DNA of 34,120 bases, taken from NCBI GenBank assembly GCA_031431125.1, contig JANPCX010000055.1:1-34120 (forward strand), written 5' to 3'. The position numbers and the translations under genes were made by a program. Each line of letters begins with the position of its first letter. The first letter of the stretch is position 1. Below are positions 32,155-34,120 of the stretch, in pieces. The stretch is from JANPCX01 sp031431125. Lineage in GTDB: Bacteria; Pseudomonadota; Gammaproteobacteria; Burkholderiales; Burkholderiaceae_C. A model generated the notes under the pieces. That model did no database searches and was not told the DNA's origin. It saw only the letters and a program-made list of their open reading frames with translations.

Positions 32155-32907
32155 ATGGCCAACAAAATTCTTTTCGGCTTCCATGCCGTGGGTGTGCGTT
32201 TGAAGACCGCGCCCAAATCCATTCTTGAGCTGCATGTGGACGTCACCCGCCGTGACCAGCGCATGCGCCAGTTTCTGCAAAAAGCCGCGGAGGCCGGTGC
32301 CAAAGTGGTAGAGACCGACGACGAGCGCCTGCAAAAAATGTGCGGCTCATCGCGCCACCAAGGGGTGGTCGCCCGCGTGGACGCACTGGCCCTGTCTCAC
32401 TCCATTGACGACACCCTGGACGCCGTCGAAGGCGACCCCTTGCTCTTGGTGCTGGACGGGGTGACCGATCCGCACAACCTCGGGGCGTGCTTGCGTGTGG
32501 CCGACGGGGCGGGTGTGCATGCGGTGGTCGCGCCCAAAGACCATGCGGTGGGTTTGAACGCGACCGTGGCCAAGGTGGCCAGTGGCGCCGCCGACACCGT
32601 GCCCTACTTCATGGTGACCAATTTGGCGCGCACCTTGGGTGAACTGAAAGAACGTGACATCCGCATCATTGGCACCTCCGACGATGCCGAACAAACCTTG
32701 TACGAAATCGACCTCACCGGCCCCATCGCCTTTGTACTGGGTGCAGAAGACAGCGGCATGCGCCAGCTCACCCGGCGCCACTGTGATGTGCTGGTGCGTT
32801 TGCCCATGCGTGGTGCGGTGGAGAGTTTGAACGTCTCGGTGGCCAGCGGCATTTGTTTGTATGAAGCGCTGCGCCAGCGTGAAGCCGCGTCGCCGCCCGA
32901 GGGTTGA
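32155..32907 (+). CDS. rlmB: 23S rRNA (Gm2251) 2'-O-methyltransferase
   Basis: A 250-residue SPOUT-fold (TrmH-family) methyltransferase that methylates the ribose of G2251 in the peptidyl-transferase loop of 23S rRNA. An N-terminal substrate-binding domain (FGFHAVGVRLK) leads to the knotted domain with its three motifs: LDGVTDPHNLGACLR, FVLGAEDSGMR and LPMRGAVESLNVSVA. Length is normal. The start is 2 bp from the end of a mobile-type element, whose terminal TCTAGGA provides the only visible ribosome-binding site. upp begins 2 bp after the stop codon, so these genes are cotranscribed. Confidence 0.95.
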   Translation: MANKILFGFHAVGVRLKTAPKSILELHVDVTRRDQRMRQFLQKAAEAGAKVVETDDERLQKMCGSSRHQGVVARVDALALSHSIDDTLDAVEGDPLLLVLDGVTDPHNLGACLRVADGAGVHAVVAPKDHAVGLNATVAKVASGAADTVPYFMVTNLARTLGELKERDIRIIGTSDDAEQTLYEIDLTGPIAFVLGAEDSGMRQLTRRHCDVLVRLPMRGAVESLNVSVASGICLYEALRQREAASPPEG

Positions 32908-32909
32908 CA

Positions 32910-33548
32910 GTGGGCGTGATCAAGGTGACCCATCCGCTGGTGCAGCACAAAGTGGGACTGCTGCGCGAAGAGGGCATTTCGACCAAAAAATTTCGCGAAC
33001 TCACCCAAGAATTGGCGCGTCTGCTGGCCTACGAGGCCACGGCCGACTTTCCGCTGGAGCCGGTCACGGTGAACTGCTGGAGTGGGCCCACGACGGTCCA
33101 GCAAATCAGTGGCAAAAAGGTGACCGTGGTGCCGATTTTGCGGGCCGGTTTGGGCATGCTCGAAGGTGTGCTCGACATGATGCCCAGCGCCAAAATCAGC
33201 GTGGTGGGCCTGAGCCGCAACCATCAAACCCTGCAACCCGAACGCTACTTTGAAAAATTCGTCGGCCACTTGGAAGAGCGCACCGCCCTGGTGATCGACC
33301 CGATGCTGGCGACCGCAGGTTCTATGATTGCCACGATTGACTTGTTGAAGGCCCACAGTTGCAGCGACATTCGCGCCCTGGTGCTCGTCGCCGCGCCAGA
33401 AGGTGTGGCGGCGCTGACGCAGGCCCACCCTGATGTGCGCTGCTGGACCGCCGCCGTGGACAGCCACCTCAACGAGGTGGGTTACATCATCCCGGGTTTG
33501 GGCGACGCCGGCGACAAAATTTTTGGAACCAAACAGGAAACACCATGA
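32910..33548 (+). CDS. upp: Uracil phosphoribosyltransferase
   Basis: A 212-residue salvage enzyme that makes UMP from uracil and PRPP. Family motifs are HPLVQHKVGLLRE, VVPILRAGLGM, and the C-terminal YIIPGLGDAGDKIFGT uracil-binding segment. The PRPP loop reads DPMLATAGS where the usual form is DPMLATGGS, so one conserved glycine is alanine. The GTG at 32910 has GAGGG 6 nt upstream (32899-32903) and gives a family-typical N-terminus; a TTG at 32904 overlapping the rlmB stop codon is less likely. The stop codon overlaps the next gene's start. Confidence 0.95.
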   Translation: MGVIKVTHPLVQHKVGLLREEGISTKKFRELTQELARLLAYEATADFPLEPVTVNCWSGPTTVQQISGKKVTVVPILRAGLGMLEGVLDMMPSAKISVVGLSRNHQTLQPERYFEKFVGHLEERTALVIDPMLATAGSMIATIDLLKAHSCSDIRALVLVAAPEGVAALTQAHPDVRCWTAAVDSHLNEVGYIIPGLGDAGDKIFGTKQETP

Positions 33549-33886
33549 ACAAGCCATTGACCTTGCTGCTGACGCTTTCGACTGTGTTGTTCTTGGGTGC
33601 CTGCACCCAAGAACGGCAGAATCAAATCAAACGTGACATTCAAAACTGGACGGGGACCAACGGCGTGCTCGAGGTTTATGGCGGCGACAAAGTCGTGAAA
33701 CGGTTTTTGAAGATTGACAAACTCTCAACCGCACTGGGCACCGACGACGGCAAAGCCCGCGCCTACCGTTTTGGTTACGGCGTGCTCGATGAAAACCTCA
33801 ATGGTGTGGTGGATGCAGGTGAAAAGAGGGTGTATTTCGAGGTGAGCGATTTCAGCCACTACGTGTTTTTTGAAAACCCGCGCTGA
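33545..33886 (+). CDS. Small predicted lipoprotein, function unknown
   Basis: A 113-residue protein with an N-terminal signal peptide and a lipobox LGAC, lipidated Cys20 inferred. The mature part has a TGTNGVLEVYGGDKVVKRF segment and ends with GVLDENLNGVVDAGEKRVYFEVSDF, a compact beta-rich region with a DENLNGVVDAGE stretch that resembles, but is not clearly, an EF-hand-like calcium loop. No family is recognised. Its ATG overlaps the upp stop (ATGA), indicating coupled translation in the rlmB-upp group. No terminator follows; the third hairpin element begins about 95 bp downstream. Confidence 0.85.
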   Translation: MNKPLTLLLTLSTVLFLGACTQERQNQIKRDIQNWTGTNGVLEVYGGDKVVKRFLKIDKLSTALGTDDGKARAYRFGYGVLDENLNGVVDAGEKRVYFEVSDFSHYVFFENPR

Positions 33887-33944
33887 AATCTGCTGGGTCG
33901 GGTCTCTTGCTGATCAAAGGCATTCCTCAATGACCCTGACTTCT

Positions 33945-33966
33945 GTTCGGGCTGAGCCCGTCGAAG
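33945..33966. repeat. Short palindromic intergenic repeat
   Basis: TTCGGGCTGAGCCCGTCGAA is an imperfect palindrome around CGGGC-TGA-GCCCG. The same type (complement CTTCGACGGGCTCAGCCCGA) is a frequent intergenic repeat in Burkholderiales and related bacteria. It is followed by the hairpin element at 33982. Confidence 0.6.
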
Positions 33967-33981
33967 CCGGGTGCGATTCAA

Positions 33982-34120
33982 CCTAGAAACGGCAGTTGGA
34001 CGCGCCCGAGTGGGCTGCGATGCGGTGCGCTGGCAAGGCGCGACAACGCGGCGGGCTCATGCCCGCAAGGCGAAGCAACGCCGCCAGCACGCCGCAGCGC
34101 GGCTCAATCGGGCGCGTAGC
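33982..34120 (+). mobile_element. MITE-like element, copy 3 of the 112-bp hairpin family (cut by window end)
   Basis: The left end CCTAGAAACGGCAGTTG (from 33982) matches the terminal repeat of copy 2. The 112-bp core follows at 34003-34114 with tip GCGGGC-TCAT-GCCCGC (34051-34066). The window ends six bases after the core, so the right end is not seen. The core's end nearest the rlmB-upp-lipoprotein genes mirrors that of copy 2 on the other side. Confidence 0.8.

Overview
The window is about 34 kb of GC-rich chromosome, almost certainly from a betaproteobacterium of the Burkholderiales and most likely the family Comamonadaceae. The basis is the order tRNA-Leu, tig, clpP, clpX, lon, the long single-chain PurL, the DUF808, DUF2069 and BrkB-type membrane proteins, the general protein sequences, and the hairpin repeats between genes. 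There is no prophage, CRISPR array, rRNA or intact transposase. Most of it is housekeeping sequence.

Layout. Positions 1-3191 hold a membrane-embedded spermidine-synthase-like protein and a Tat-type dienelactone hydrolase. A gene-free stretch at 3192-3788 carries two adjoining palindromic elements, then tRNA-Leu(UAG). Positions 3922-9904 are the protein quality-control block: trigger factor, ClpP, ClpX and Lon. Rho-independent terminators follow tig and clpP, and a sigma-32-like promoter precedes lon. Positions 9991-17008 are mixed: a small membrane protein of unusual style, an FAD-linked D-2-hydroxyacid dehydrogenase with a DUF2069 gene, a BrkB/YihY membrane protein, an alpha/beta hydrolase, a two-CBS-domain protein and a methyl-accepting chemotaxis protein.

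Positions 17374-19552 carry two shikimate-pathway genes, aroC and aroQ, facing each other across a 490-bp inverted repeat. Next come a DUF808 membrane protein and an unknown basic protein. A leftward run map, glnD, mnmH and an alpha/beta hydrolase follows, covering N-terminal Met removal, PII uridylylation and tRNA wobble selenation. Rightward from 27122 lie purL, a translationally linked DUF1624 membrane protein, and the tight group rlmB, upp and a small lipoprotein gene.

The most unusual content lies between genes. A 112-bp imperfect palindrome with the tip GCGGGC-TCRT-GCCCGC occurs three times (3222-3333, 32019-32130 inverted, 34003-34114), always exactly 112 bp with the tip at the same offset. 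One copy sits in an element with CTAGCCCGGATATTTC ends. The other two have unrelated CCTAGAARCGGCARTTG ends; only one of these is seen at both ends, because the third is cut by the window edge. Copies differ by compensatory base-pair changes, and most departures from perfect pairing are G-U on one strand, which suggests a conserved stem. One copy ends 2 bp before the rlmB start codon and supplies its likely ribosome-binding site. All repeat alignments were made by eye and need computation.
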